Positions 7,310 to 15,274 of a stretch of 25,077 nucleotides of DNA are shown here, piece after piece. A program made the translations under genes and the position numbers. Where the stretch lies: positions 1 through 25,077 of the forward strand of contig JAEYCB010000013.1 in the NCBI GenBank assembly GCA_023404345.1. The letters are read 5' to 3'. Position 1 is the stretch's first letter; the number at the start of each line of letters is the position of its first letter. A model generated the notes under the pieces. The model was not told the origin of the DNA, searched no databases, and was given only the letters and a program-made list of their open reading frames with translations. The stretch is from Bacillota bacterium (lineage in GTDB: Bacteria > Bacillota > Clostridia > Christensenellales > Aristaeellaceae).

Positions 7310-7386
7310 AAGCGTACATCAACGGCGATTTGATCGCGGCGTGCCGCGTGAAAATAAATTCAATACAGCAAAGGAGTTTGATTCCC

Positions 7387-8445
7387 ATGAAAAAGATTCT
7401 TGCTCTGGTTCTGGCTCTGACCATGGTCCTGGGCATGGGCAGCGTCGCGCTGGCCGAAGGCAACGCGCAGGTCTTCTGGTACACCATGAGCGACACTTAC
7501 CTTGCCAGCGTGCGTACCGCGCTGAACGCTAAGCTGGATGCCGCCGGCATCAGCTATGTGGATCAGGACGGCAATGCCACCCAGACCACTCAGACCGACC
7601 AGATTACCACTGCTATCGCTACCGGCACCGACCTGCTGGCTGTCAACATCGTTGAGACCGGCGCGGACGGCATCGCCCAGAACGTGGTGGATCAGGCCAA
7701 GGCCGCTGGTATCCCCCTGCTGTTCTTCAACCGCTCCGTGTCTGCGGACGTGGTCAAGAGCTATGACAAGTGCTGCTTCGTGGGCACCAACTACGAGCAG
7801 GCTGGCATCATGCAGGGCGACATGATCGGCGACTACCTGCTGGCCAACTACGACGCCTACGACCTCAATGGCGACGGCGAGATCAGCTATGTGATGTTCA
7901 AGGGTCAGGAAGACAACCAGGAAGCCATCGCGCGCACCAAGTACGGCCAGGAGAACGCCGATGCCAAGCTGGTTGCCGCTGGCAAGCCCGCCCTTAAGTT
8001 CTATGACGAGAGCAATGCTCAGAAGTACCTGGTTGACCAGGCTGGCACCTGGAGCCGTCAGGTGGCGCAGGACTACATGACCACCATCCTGGCTCAGTAC
8101 AACATGGACGCTGGCAACATGGTTGAGCTTGTTATCGCCAACAACGACGAAATGGCTCTGGGCGCCATGCAGGCGCTGCAGCAGGCTGGCTACAACAACG
8201 GTGAAGGCACCACCACCATCCCCGTGTTCGGTGTGGACGCCACCGCTGATGCCGTGGCCGCTATCGATGCTGGCACCATGGCCGGTACCATCAAGCAGGA
8301 TGCCGAGGGCATGGCTGAAGCTATCGCCACCATCGCCGCCAACATGATCGCCGGAAAGGACATGTACGAGGGCCTCAACGAGAACTTCACCGTGGAGGAT
8401 GGCTGGAAAGTCGTTATCCCCTATGCTGTGTACACCGGCAAGTAA
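7387..8445 (+). CDS. mglB: Galactose/glucose-binding protein of an ABC importer
   Basis: A 352-residue periplasmic-binding-protein-fold sugar receptor that delivers galactose or glucose to MglAC. The match to E. coli MglB is detailed: the EF-hand-like calcium loop DLNGDGEISY (residues 159-168), LLFFNRSVS (111-119), the sugar-stacking tryptophan in AGTWSRQVAQ (W222), VIANNDEMALGA and VFGVDATADA. A signal peptide covers residues 1-23 with a cut likely at ALA-EG. There is no lipobox and no cysteine before C129, which is odd for a binding protein of a Gram-positive cell. The ATG at 7387 has AAAGGAG upstream. It is the first gene of mglBAC, and a GC-rich hairpin downstream may raise its level above that of mglA. 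Confidence 0.94.
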   Translation: MKKILALVLALTMVLGMGSVALAEGNAQVFWYTMSDTYLASVRTALNAKLDAAGISYVDQDGNATQTTQTDQITTAIATGTDLLAVNIVETGADGIAQNVVDQAKAAGIPLLFFNRSVSADVVKSYDKCCFVGTNYEQAGIMQGDMIGDYLLANYDAYDLNGDGEISYVMFKGQEDNQEAIARTKYGQENADAKLVAAGKPALKFYDESNAQKYLVDQAGTWSRQVAQDYMTTILAQYNMDAGNMVELVIANNDEMALGAMQALQQAGYNNGEGTTTIPVFGVDATADAVAAIDAGTMAGTIKQDAEGMAEAIATIAANMIAGKDMYEGLNENFTVEDGWKVVIPYAVYTGK

Positions 8446-8469
8446 GAACACCATAGGTCGAATCATCGA

Positions 8470-8491
8470 CGGAGGGGCGAAAGCCCCTCCG
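8470..8491 (+). promoter_or_regulatory. Intercistronic stem-loop between mglB and mglA
   Basis: CGGAGGGGC (8470-8478) pairs perfectly with GCCCCTCCG (8483-8491) around a GAAA tetraloop. No T-run follows, so it is more likely an mRNA-stabilising structure for the mglB message than a full terminator. A second, interrupted stem lies just downstream: CCGGGA (8518-8523) with TCCCGG (8544-8549), and CGGC with GCCG inside it. Confidence 0.7.
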
Positions 8492-8594
8492 CTTCGGTAT
8501 CACCAAACCCCAATCGTCCGGGACCGGCGCCTTTGCGTGCCGCTCCCGGCACATGTATGCACGGGAAAACTCAGCAAGGAAGGAGAGGGCGGAG

Positions 8595-10133
8595 ATGGAA
8601 CAGCAGGCGACTCGCACCACGGATGGCGCCCCCAAGCGCGAGCTTTTGCAGATGGAGCATATCTGCAAGAGCTTTCCGGGCGTGAAGGCGCTGGACAACG
8701 TATCCCTCACGGTTAAAGCGGGTACGGTTCATGCGCTGATGGGTGAAAACGGCGCCGGAAAATCCACCTTGATGAAGTGCCTCTTCGGTATTTACAACAA
8801 GGATGATGGAAAAATCTTTTTGGAGGGCAAGGAGGTCAACTTCCGCTCCTCGCGCGAAGCGCTGGATAACGGTGTCGCCATGGTGCACCAGGAGCTGAAC
8901 CAGGCCCTTCGCCGCAATGTTATGGACAATATCTGGCTGGGACGCTACCCCAAAATCAAGGGCACCCCGGCCATTTCGGAAAAGCAGATGTATGCCGACA
9001 CCATGAAGGTGTTTGAGGAACTGGGTATCAACGTCAATCCCAAGACCATCATGAGCACCATGCCCGTGTCCCAGCGGCAGATGGTGGAAATCGCCAAGGC
9101 GGTATCCTTCAACGCGAAGGTCATCGTATTTGACGAGCCCACCTCCTCTTTGACCGAGCAGGAGGTAGAACATCTTTTCCGGATCATCAACATGCTGCGC
9201 GACCGCGGCTGCGGCATCGTCTACATCTCTCACAAAATGGAGGAGATTCTGCGCATCTCCGACGAGGTCACCATCATGCGCGATGGCCAGTGGATCGCTA
9301 CCCGTCCTGCGAAGGAACTCACCATGAACGAGATCATTCGCCTCATGGTGGGCCGCGAACTGACCAACCGCTTCCCCGAGAAGGATTATCAGGTGGGCAG
9401 CGAAGTGGTGCTCAAGGTGGATGGCCTCACCGCCATGTATTCCGGGCTCAAGGACGTATCTTTCGAGCTCAAGAAAGGCGAAATTCTGGGCGTGGCCGGT
9501 CTGGACGGCTCTGGTCGTACCGAGCTTTTGGAAAACCTCTTTGGCAGTGCTACCCGCAAAAGCGGCAAGCTGTGGATGAACGGACATCCCATTCAAAACC
9601 GCAGCCCGAAGGAATCCATCAAAAACGGCTTTGCTATGGTAACCGAGGAGCGGCGCGCCACTGGTATCTTCGCAATCATGTCCGTGCGGGATAACACGGT
9701 TATCTCCAGCCTGAAGAAGTACCTGAAAAATCACCTTTACCTTAGCAACAAAACCATGCAGGAGCGCACCAACTGGTCCATCAACGCCATGCACATCAAA
9801 ACGCCGACCCAGCAGACGCAGATTCGCTCTCTGAGCGGCGGCAACCAGCAGAAGGTCATCTTTGGCCGCTGGATGCTTACCGAACCTGAGATCTTCCTGC
9901 TGGATGAGCCCACACGCGGTATTGACGTGGGTGCCAAGTATGAGATTTACCAGCTCATCATGGATATGGCCCGCGCGGGCAAATCCGTCATCATGGTTTC
10001 CTCCGAAATGCCGGAATTGCTGGGCGTGTGTGACCGCATACTGGTGATGTCCGGCGGGCGGCTTGCCGGCGAGGTACAGGCTGACGCCACCACTCAGGAA
10101 GAGATTATGACGCTGGCTGCGAAATACGTCTAA
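8595..10133 (+). CDS. mglA: Galactose/glucose ABC importer, double ATPase subunit
   Basis: A 512-residue protein with two fused ATP-binding domains, the CUT2 sugar-importer type (MglA/RbsA). The first domain has Walker A GENGAGKST (50-58), the signature-like MPVSQRQMVEIAKA and Walker B VIVFDEPTSSL. The second has the degenerate P-loop GLDGSGRTE (302-310), the true signature LSGGNQQK (413-420) and IFLLDEPTRGID. The pattern of one complete and one altered P-loop is normal for the family. The ATG at 8595 follows GGAAGGAG; an upstream in-frame ATG would add 14 residues without a ribosome binding site. It works with MglB and MglC to drive sugar uptake at the membrane and lies between them in the operon. 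Confidence 0.96.
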   Translation: MEQQATRTTDGAPKRELLQMEHICKSFPGVKALDNVSLTVKAGTVHALMGENGAGKSTLMKCLFGIYNKDDGKIFLEGKEVNFRSSREALDNGVAMVHQELNQALRRNVMDNIWLGRYPKIKGTPAISEKQMYADTMKVFEELGINVNPKTIMSTMPVSQRQMVEIAKAVSFNAKVIVFDEPTSSLTEQEVEHLFRIINMLRDRGCGIVYISHKMEEILRISDEVTIMRDGQWIATRPAKELTMNEIIRLMVGRELTNRFPEKDYQVGSEVVLKVDGLTAMYSGLKDVSFELKKGEILGVAGLDGSGRTELLENLFGSATRKSGKLWMNGHPIQNRSPKESIKNGFAMVTEERRATGIFAIMSVRDNTVISSLKKYLKNHLYLSNKTMQERTNWSINAMHIKTPTQQTQIRSLSGGNQQKVIFGRWMLTEPEIFLLDEPTRGIDVGAKYEIYQLIMDMARAGKSVIMVSSEMPELLGVCDRILVMSGGRLAGEVQADATTQEEIMTLAAKYV

Positions 10134-10148
10134 GGGAGGCCGAATAGC

Positions 10149-11210
10149 ATGTCTGAAATCAAGCCCGGCGTAAACAAAAAAGTAAATGAACTGCGCCAGA
10201 TGGATACCCGCGACCGCTGGCGCGTCATCGGCAACTGGCTTTTGGACCACGCGATGATTATTATCATCCTGCTGATGGTTATCTACATCCAGATTCAGCG
10301 CCCGGCCTTCCTGGCTACGGCGTCCATCGTCAACATTATCCAGCTTACAGCAACGCGTCTGCCCATTGCACTTGGTATTGCAGGTGCCATCATCCTGACC
10401 GGTACCGACTTGTCGGCCGGCCGCGTGGTAGGTCTGGGCGCGTTTGTGTCGGCCATTCTGCTGCAAAAAGCGGACCTGCCCAACCGCTTCCTGGCAGGCA
10501 TGGGCCCCTGGCCGGTGGCCATCGTGCTGCTGGTGGTTATGCTGGTAGGCGGCATCGTAGGCCTGGTCAACGGCTTCTGCGTGGCCAAGTTCAAGCTGCA
10601 TCCCTTCATCGTTACGCTGTCCACACAGCTGATCACCTACGGCGTTTACCTCACGCTGAGCAATGCGGCGCAGATCTCCAACCTGGATACGAGCTATACC
10701 TCTGACCTGGTTATCAAGCCGCTGTTCCGCCTGGGCAACACCCCTGTTATGAGCTATGTGGCCTTTGCCATCATCGTAACGGCCATCATGTGGTTCATCT
10801 GGAACAAGACCACCTTTGGCAAGAACATGTTCGCCGTCGGCTCCAACGAGGAAGCGGCTCGCGTGTCCGGTGTCAACGTGACCATGGTCATCATTGGCGT
10901 GTTTGCTCTGGCCGGCATCACCTACGGCTATACCGGCTTCATTGAAGCGGCCCGTATGGGTGCTTCTACTGGCACCATCGGCCTGAACTACGAGCTGGAT
11001 GCCATCGCGGCCTGCGTTATCGGTGGCGTATCGTTCGTAGGCGGCATTGGTAAGATCAGCGGCGTGGTGCTGGGCGTGGTGCTGATGCAGCTCATCATGA
11101 GCGGCATGACCTTCCTTGGCATCAGCGGTAACACCACCTACATCATCAAGGGCCTGGTCATCCTGATTGCCTGCGCCATCGATATGCGCAAGTATCTGAC
11201 CAAGAAGTAA
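10149..11210 (+). CDS. mglC: Galactose/glucose ABC importer permease
   Basis: A 353-residue polytopic membrane protein of the CUT2 permease family, forming the channel of the MglBAC importer. It has a charged cytoplasmic N-terminus, a first membrane segment at about residues 34-50, the family block TRLPIALGIAGAIILTGTDL (substrate-path region) with SAGRVVGLGAF after it, TFGKNMFAVGSNEEAARVSG in the ATPase-coupling loop, and the C-terminal LDAIAACVIGGVSFVGGIG. The ATG has AAGGGAGG upstream and lies 15 bp after the mglA stop codon. It ends 20 bp before a strong terminator, so it is the last gene of the operon. Galactose or glucose as the substrate follows from MglB; the permease alone would not distinguish ribose. 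Confidence 0.95.
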   Translation: MSEIKPGVNKKVNELRQMDTRDRWRVIGNWLLDHAMIIIILLMVIYIQIQRPAFLATASIVNIIQLTATRLPIALGIAGAIILTGTDLSAGRVVGLGAFVSAILLQKADLPNRFLAGMGPWPVAIVLLVVMLVGGIVGLVNGFCVAKFKLHPFIVTLSTQLITYGVYLTLSNAAQISNLDTSYTSDLVIKPLFRLGNTPVMSYVAFAIIVTAIMWFIWNKTTFGKNMFAVGSNEEAARVSGVNVTMVIIGVFALAGITYGYTGFIEAARMGASTGTIGLNYELDAIAACVIGGVSFVGGIGKISGVVLGVVLMQLIMSGMTFLGISGNTTYIIKGLVILIACAIDMRKYLTKK

Positions 11211-11230
11211 GCCTTCCCTTTGGGAAAACC

Positions 11231-11268
11231 AAACGCCCGGCGGCCGGATAGGACTGCCGGGCGTTTTT
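11231..11268 (+). terminator. Rho-independent terminator of mglBAC
   Basis: AAACGCCCGGC (11231-11241) pairs perfectly with GCCGGGCGTTT (11256-11266), with a 14-nt loop and a run of five T (11264-11268). Confidence 0.92.
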
Positions 11269-11376
11269 GTATAAAAAAGAAAAAAACTCTTGTGCCGTGA
11301 ACCGATGATATCCGGCCTTCGTCATAACAGACAGAGCAGGCAATGATGCACCTGATTGCCGAGGAGGTTTTGTTAT

Positions 11377-12456
11377 ATGAAAAAGCTCATGTACATCCTT
11401 GTTGCAGCCCTGCTGATGATGATACTGACAGACTTGAGGACATGTTCGCTGGCCGCAGCTGACTACGTTTCGATCAAAGAACTGCGGGAAACGCTGCCAC
11501 AGCGCTGGACGGGAGAATACGTTGTCGAAAACGGGGCTTACAAGCAACTGGAAAAAGGCGATACGGTGTCTGTAGACGTGCCTATCGTGGTGCCGGAGGT
11601 GGATGCGGTGCCTGTGGTGCGCATCACGTGGGAACCGCCTGCCGAGGGATTGGATGAATCGCTGGAGGGGGTCAGGGATGACTGGACCGCAAAAGGGATC
11701 AACAGAAATTTCCCAATGGACGAGTTGGCTTTTCCTGTGCTGGAAGACCATATGACGTTTACCCCGGAACTTCCCTGGGAAGAGGCTCCGGCCATTGCCA
11801 TGGCGGAATTTCAAAAATGGATGCCCTTTGTGAAAGACAAAGAACTTACTCCTTATTTCCACCGCTCTTATGGCGATTCAGATGGGAACGGCTTTCAGGG
11901 CATATACTTTTATACGACCTATTATGGCATACCTCATTTCATCGGCAACTATCCTTTTCGCCACGAATTGAAAAGTGAAAAGAGCGAAGTAGAAGGACGC
12001 GCAATCGCTCCACACTCAATGGTAGCCATGCGAATCAAACGCCCGGGTGAATTTTGTACGAATATCTACACTTCCAAAGAGGTGGGAGTCGATATAGATG
12101 ACATTCCGCTGCTGTCATTTGATCGCATCATGGAGGTCCTGGAACAATGGGTGACAGACGGATATGTCTATTCGTTGAATGAAATCTCCTTCGGTTACAT
12201 GTGTTTTATTGATCCTGAGAAAAAGGGGGAGGAGTTTGTGCTTCTGCCTGTTTGGGCTGCAAAGGGCAGGACACGGGAGGACCTTTCTCTGCCCTTTGAC
12301 CTGAAAACCGATCAGGCGGTGAAGGATCGAGGAGGATATTTTTCGAGCGATATCGTCATCAACGCTCAAACTGGTCAACCCTATGATTTGCTCAACGACA
12401 AACGCCCGGACAGACTCCATGTTCCCCACATCATCACATGGGACGAGGTAAAATAA
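11377..12456 (+). CDS. Secreted protein of unknown function
   Basis: I do not recognise this 359-residue protein with confidence. A signal peptide covers about residues 1-28, with a cut likely near SLAAA; C23 does not sit in a good lipobox. The mature part is acidic. It includes a SYGDSDGNGFQG loop (165-176) that resembles a calcium-binding turn. The C-terminal half has SFDRIMEVLEQWVTDG, GYMCFIDPEKKGEEFVLLPV and a closing DIVINAQTGQPYDL, an arrangement like DUF6034 or YycH/PepSY-like exported domains in Clostridia, though this comparison is from memory. GAGGAGG lies 9 bp before the ATG. It stands alone between the mgl terminator and a convergent alaS. No promoter with a good -35 box was found in 11269-11376. 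Confidence 0.8.
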   Translation: MKKLMYILVAALLMMILTDLRTCSLAAADYVSIKELRETLPQRWTGEYVVENGAYKQLEKGDTVSVDVPIVVPEVDAVPVVRITWEPPAEGLDESLEGVRDDWTAKGINRNFPMDELAFPVLEDHMTFTPELPWEEAPAIAMAEFQKWMPFVKDKELTPYFHRSYGDSDGNGFQGIYFYTTYYGIPHFIGNYPFRHELKSEKSEVEGRAIAPHSMVAMRIKRPGEFCTNIYTSKEVGVDIDDIPLLSFDRIMEVLEQWVTDGYVYSLNEISFGYMCFIDPEKKGEEFVLLPVWAAKGRTREDLSLPFDLKTDQAVKDRGGYFSSDIVINAQTGQPYDLLNDKRPDRLHVPHIITWDEVK

Positions 12457-12460
12457 ATAT

Positions 12461-12494
12461 AGAGGGGGGGCCGGCTGCATAGCCGGTCCCCTCT
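12461..12494. terminator. Hairpin between two convergent genes
   Basis: An imperfect GC-rich stem pairs GAGGGG...GCCGGC (12462-12475) with GCCGG.CCCCTC (12482-12493) around TGCATA. It lies between the unknown secreted protein gene (plus) and the alanyl-tRNA synthetase gene (minus), 5 bp and 17 bp from their stop codons. T-richness is modest on both sides, so it may serve as a two-way terminator of moderate strength. Confidence 0.5.
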
Positions 12495-12511
12495 TATCTG
12501 CTTACCAACTT

Positions 12512-14311
12512 TCAATCCGCTTTGGCCCCAATAACGGCCTTGATGCGCCGGACGCCCGCGGAGGAGCTTTCTTCCTTCTTGATCTTGAAGCTGACCAGAT
12601 CGCCGGTGTTCTGGGCATGGGGGCCGCCGCAGATTTCCTTGCTGTACGGTCCCATGGTGTAGACCTTCACCTGCTCGCCGTACTTGGATTCGAACAGGCC
12701 GATGGCGCCCTGCTCCTTGGCCTCGGCCACGGTCATCTCCTCGCAGGTGATGGGGGTGTGGCTCTCGATGGCCTCATTGACCAGGCGCTCCACCTCGGCC
12801 AGTTCCTCCTTGGTCATCTTGCGGCCGAAGGAGAAGTCGAAGCGCAGGCGCTCGGCGGTGATGTTGGAACCCTTCTGCGCGACCTCCGGGCCCAGCACCT
12901 TACGCAGCGCCGCATGCATCAGGTGCGTGGCGGTGTGCAGGCGTGCGCTCTGCTCGCTGTGGTCAGCCAGACCGCCCTTGAAGCGCTGTTCCGCGCCCGC
13001 CTGGCTGGTGGCCTGATGCTTGCGGAAGCATTCATGGAAGCCATCCATATCCACCGTCAGGCCGCGCTCGCGGGCCAGCTCCTGCGTCATCTCCACGGGG
13101 AAGCCGTAGGTATCGTAGAGGTGGAAGGCGCTCACGCCGTCGATCTGACCGTTCTGGACCTTCTCCACCAGCTTGTCAAATTCGCGGTTGCCCTGCTTGA
13201 GCGTGCGGGCGAAGCGGCTTTCCTCCAGCGAGAGCTGCTCCAGCACAAAGGCCTCGTTGCGCTTGAGTTCGGGATACACATCCTTGTACTGCTCGATAAT
13301 GACCTTAGCTACCTCACCGGTGAATCCCTCGGGCATGCCGATGCCCATACCATAGCGCACCGCGCGGCGAATGAGACGGCGCAGCACATAGCCCTGGTCC
13401 ACGTTAGAGGGGCTCACACCGCAGTCATCACCCATGATGAAGGTCGAGGTGCGCATATGGTCGGCAATGATGCGGAAGGCGCGGGTGGTTTCATCGTCGC
13501 TGCCGTATTCCTTGCCGCTGAGCTCGCTGATCTTCTTGAGGATATCGGCGAAGAGATCGGTTTCATAGACGCTCTTTTTGCCGTTGAGCACACAGATGGT
13601 GCGCTCCAGGCCCATGCCGGTGTCCACGTTCTTCTGGGCCAGCGGCTCGAAGGTGCCGTCGGCCTTTTTGTTGTACTGCATGAACACGTCGTTCCAGATT
13701 TCCAGATACCGGCCGCAGGAGCAGGCGGGCGAGCAGTCCGGGCCGCAGGGCTCCTTGTCAGTGATGATGAACATTTCCGTATCCGGGCCGCAGGGGCCGG
13801 TGATGCCCGCCGGGCCCCACCAGTTGTTCTCCTTGGGCAGGAAGAAGATGTGATCATCCGCCACGCCGCACTTGCGCCACAGCTCGGCGCTTTCCTCGTC
13901 GCGGGGGCAGTCCTCGTCGCCCGCGAACACCGAGAAGGCCAGACGGTCCTTGGGCAGGCCCAGATATTCCGGGCTGGTGAGGAATTCCCAGCTCCAGGGA
14001 ATCATCTGCTCCTTGAAATAATCGCCCAGCGACCAGTTGCCCAGCATCTCAAAGAAGGTGAGGTGGCTGAAGTCGCCCACGTCGTCAATATCGCCGGTGC
14101 GCACGCACTTCTGCACGTCCGTCAGGCGATTGCCCTCGGGGTGCTTCGCGCCCATCAGATAGGGCACCAGCGGATGCATGCCTGCGGTGGTGAACAGCAC
14201 CGTCGGGTCATTTTCGGGAATCACCGACGCGCTGGAAATCACGGCATGGCCGTGGTCCTTGAAAAACTTCAGGAACATCGAGCGCAGCTCGGAAGAATGA
14301 TAGGTCTTCAT
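12512..14311 (-). CDS. alaS: Alanine--tRNA ligase, short form
   Basis: A class II aminoacyl-tRNA synthetase of 599 residues. It has the catalytic domain (FFKDHGHAVISSASVIPEND, FTTAGMHPLVPYL, LTFFEMLGNWSLGDYFKEQ), the motif-3 region NVDTGMGLERT (228-238), the tRNA-recognition helices with GYVLRRLIRRAVRYG, and the editing domain with HTATH (H459, H463) and CGGPH (C561, H565). It then stops: the DHHA1/C-Ala region of the usual 870-residue enzyme is absent. CGGPH replaces the common CGGTH. A Cys-rich insert CGPDCSPACSCG (189-200) suggests metal binding. Reading is open throughout, so this is a natural short class, not a broken gene. The ATG at 14311 has AAGGAGA upstream and a consensus promoter about 85 bp upstream. 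A normal alaS may exist elsewhere. Confidence 0.93.
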   Translation of the reverse strand: MKTYHSSELRSMFLKFFKDHGHAVISSASVIPENDPTVLFTTAGMHPLVPYLMGAKHPEGNRLTDVQKCVRTGDIDDVGDFSHLTFFEMLGNWSLGDYFKEQMIPWSWEFLTSPEYLGLPKDRLAFSVFAGDEDCPRDEESAELWRKCGVADDHIFFLPKENNWWGPAGITGPCGPDTEMFIITDKEPCGPDCSPACSCGRYLEIWNDVFMQYNKKADGTFEPLAQKNVDTGMGLERTICVLNGKKSVYETDLFADILKKISELSGKEYGSDDETTRAFRIIADHMRTSTFIMGDDCGVSPSNVDQGYVLRRLIRRAVRYGMGIGMPEGFTGEVAKVIIEQYKDVYPELKRNEAFVLEQLSLEESRFARTLKQGNREFDKLVEKVQNGQIDGVSAFHLYDTYGFPVEMTQELARERGLTVDMDGFHECFRKHQATSQAGAEQRFKGGLADHSEQSARLHTATHLMHAALRKVLGPEVAQKGSNITAERLRFDFSFGRKMTKEELAEVERLVNEAIESHTPITCEEMTVAEAKEQGAIGLFESKYGEQVKVYTMGPYSKEICGGPHAQNTGDLVSFKIKKEESSSAGVRRIKAVIGAKAD

Positions 14312-14395
14312 CAGTGGTCTCTCCTTCTTGCAAAATGCGGGTGGTGGCGCTTGTATCGCAAGGCCGCCAAAGCGGCACACACACAGGCTTTCCCA

Positions 14396-14424
14396 ATTAT
14401 AGAGGAAACGCCAGGTGGTGTCAA
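14396..14424 (-). promoter_or_regulatory. Promoter of the alanyl-tRNA synthetase gene
   Basis: A full-consensus TTGACA (14424-14419) and TATAAT (14401-14396) are exactly 17 bp apart on the minus strand. The leader to the ATG is about 78 nt. It shows a small GCCGC/GCGGC stem but no T-box sequence (the conserved AGGGTGGNACCGCG is absent). Confidence 0.92.
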
Positions 14425-14466
14425 TAAGCCGCGCGCGGGGATAAGGGATTTTCATGACAGCGGGAT

Positions 14467-14496
14467 TTGACAAAAGCAGGGAGAACGTGATAAAGT
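14467..14496 (+). promoter_or_regulatory. Promoter of the FMN-binding protein gene
   Basis: TTGACA (14467-14472) and TAAAGT (14491-14496) are 18 bp apart, with TGA before the -10 box. It lies about 60 bp before the gene and diverges from the alaS promoter. Confidence 0.75.
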
Positions 14497-14556
14497 GCTT
14501 GCTGGTCCGCCTTTCCACACCAGTCTTTTCCATTTCCGTCAAGGAGGATTTTTCTT

Positions 14557-14982
14557 ATGTCCAGATGGTTTTTTTGCTTGCTGCTGGGGGTCTGTATATT
14601 GTTAGCAGCCTCACCCTCGCTGGCTGAAACCTTTTATCTTCCGGGTATTTATACAGCAACGGCCCAGGGCAGCGGCGGCAGTCTGACCGTGGAGGTGACG
14701 TTTGATGAAACGCAGATTGCTTCCGTAATCATTCTTGAGCACTCCGAAACCGCGGGAGTCTGCGAACCCGCTATCGAAAGCATTCCCGACCTGATCGTGG
14801 AAGGCCAGACCCTCGCCGTGGACGCCGTAACCGGCGCGACCATAACCAGCACAGCCATTCTGACCGCCGTAGCGGACTGCGTTACCCAGGCGGGTGGCGA
14901 CGCGGAGGCGCTGTTGGCTTCGGATGACGGAGCGGAACTCCCGGGAGAAACGCTCTTCCCGGCTGCGGATGCGCCATGCTAA
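14557..14982 (+). CDS. Small secreted FMN-binding domain protein
   Basis: A 141-residue exported protein with a signal peptide (about residues 1-23, cut near SLA-ET) and a single FMN-binding domain (PF04205). The domain begins with PGIYTATAQGSGGSLTVEVT (29-48) and has HSETAGVCEPAIESIPDLI. The motif DAVTGAT (89-95) matches the Dxx(S/T)GAT flavinylation signal, so FMN is probably attached to T95 by an ApbE transferase, which is not encoded in this window. Such proteins pass electrons outside the membrane in extracellular electron transfer or respiratory systems. The acidic tail ends in a cysteine (C141), which is unusual. AAGGAGG lies 10 bp before the ATG. It has its own promoter, and no partner gene is adjacent. 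Confidence 0.9.
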   Translation: MSRWFFCLLLGVCILLAASPSLAETFYLPGIYTATAQGSGGSLTVEVTFDETQIASVIILEHSETAGVCEPAIESIPDLIVEGQTLAVDAVTGATITSTAILTAVADCVTQAGGDAEALLASDDGAELPGETLFPAADAPC

Positions 14983-15010
14983 TTCCCCAAAAGTTTTTTT
15001 GCCACGGGGA

Positions 15011-15039
15011 TTGACGCCGGCAGCAAAAACCCATACAAT
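15011..15039 (+). promoter_or_regulatory. Promoter of the SAM riboswitch-metK unit
   Basis: TTGACG (15011-15016) and TACAAT (15034-15039) with 17 bp spacing lie about 18 bp before the riboswitch P1 stem. Transcription would begin near 15046. Confidence 0.8.
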
Positions 15040-15056
15040 AGCATTGACAATCAAAC

Positions 15057-15205
15057 ACCTTATAAAGAGCGGTCGAGGGACGGGCCCGATGACACCCGCC
15101 AACCGGCAGAGATGCATGGTGGCAAATCCCGCAGCGTGCATACGCTGGCAGATAAGGTAGAAAAAAGCCTCTTTCGCGCCTGCAATGCCCGCAGGCGCGT
15201 TTTTT
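15057..15205 (+). ncRNA. SAM-I (S-box) riboswitch with terminator
   Basis: The aptamer runs from 15057 to 15158. P1 is ACCTTAT (15057-15063) with ATAAGGT (15152-15158). The conserved core is present in order: AAAGAG, GAGGGACGGGCCCGATGA, ACCCGCCAACC, GGTGGCAAATCC and the P4 hairpin GCGTGCATACGC. The expression platform is a terminator: CGCGCCTGC (15175-15183) with GCAGGCGCG (15191-15199) followed by TTTTTT (15200-15205). By family knowledge, bound S-adenosylmethionine favours the terminator and turns metK off. This is feedback by the product of the very enzyme it controls. Confidence 0.95.
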
Positions 15206-15274
15206 ACGGCCTGCCCGCCGCGTTCTTTGCCCCGCTCCCTCCGGCCCGCTCATATCAGGAAGGAGACATCCGGC

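Noticed and set aside
8571..10601. A 676-codon open frame on the minus strand opposite mglA and mglC
   Set aside because: It mirrors the codon structure of the clearly real mglA and mglC, is very rich in His, Ala and Gly and has no recognisable domain or ribosome binding site. It is a GC-driven shadow frame.
14312..14395. Possible T-box leader in front of alaS
   Set aside because: The conserved T-box sequence and a specifier stem are absent, and the leader of about 78 nt is too short.
12617..14470. A 617-codon open frame on the plus strand opposite alaS
   Set aside because: It is antisense to a gene with full AlaRS motifs and has no domain pattern. Such long antisense frames are common in GC-rich genes.
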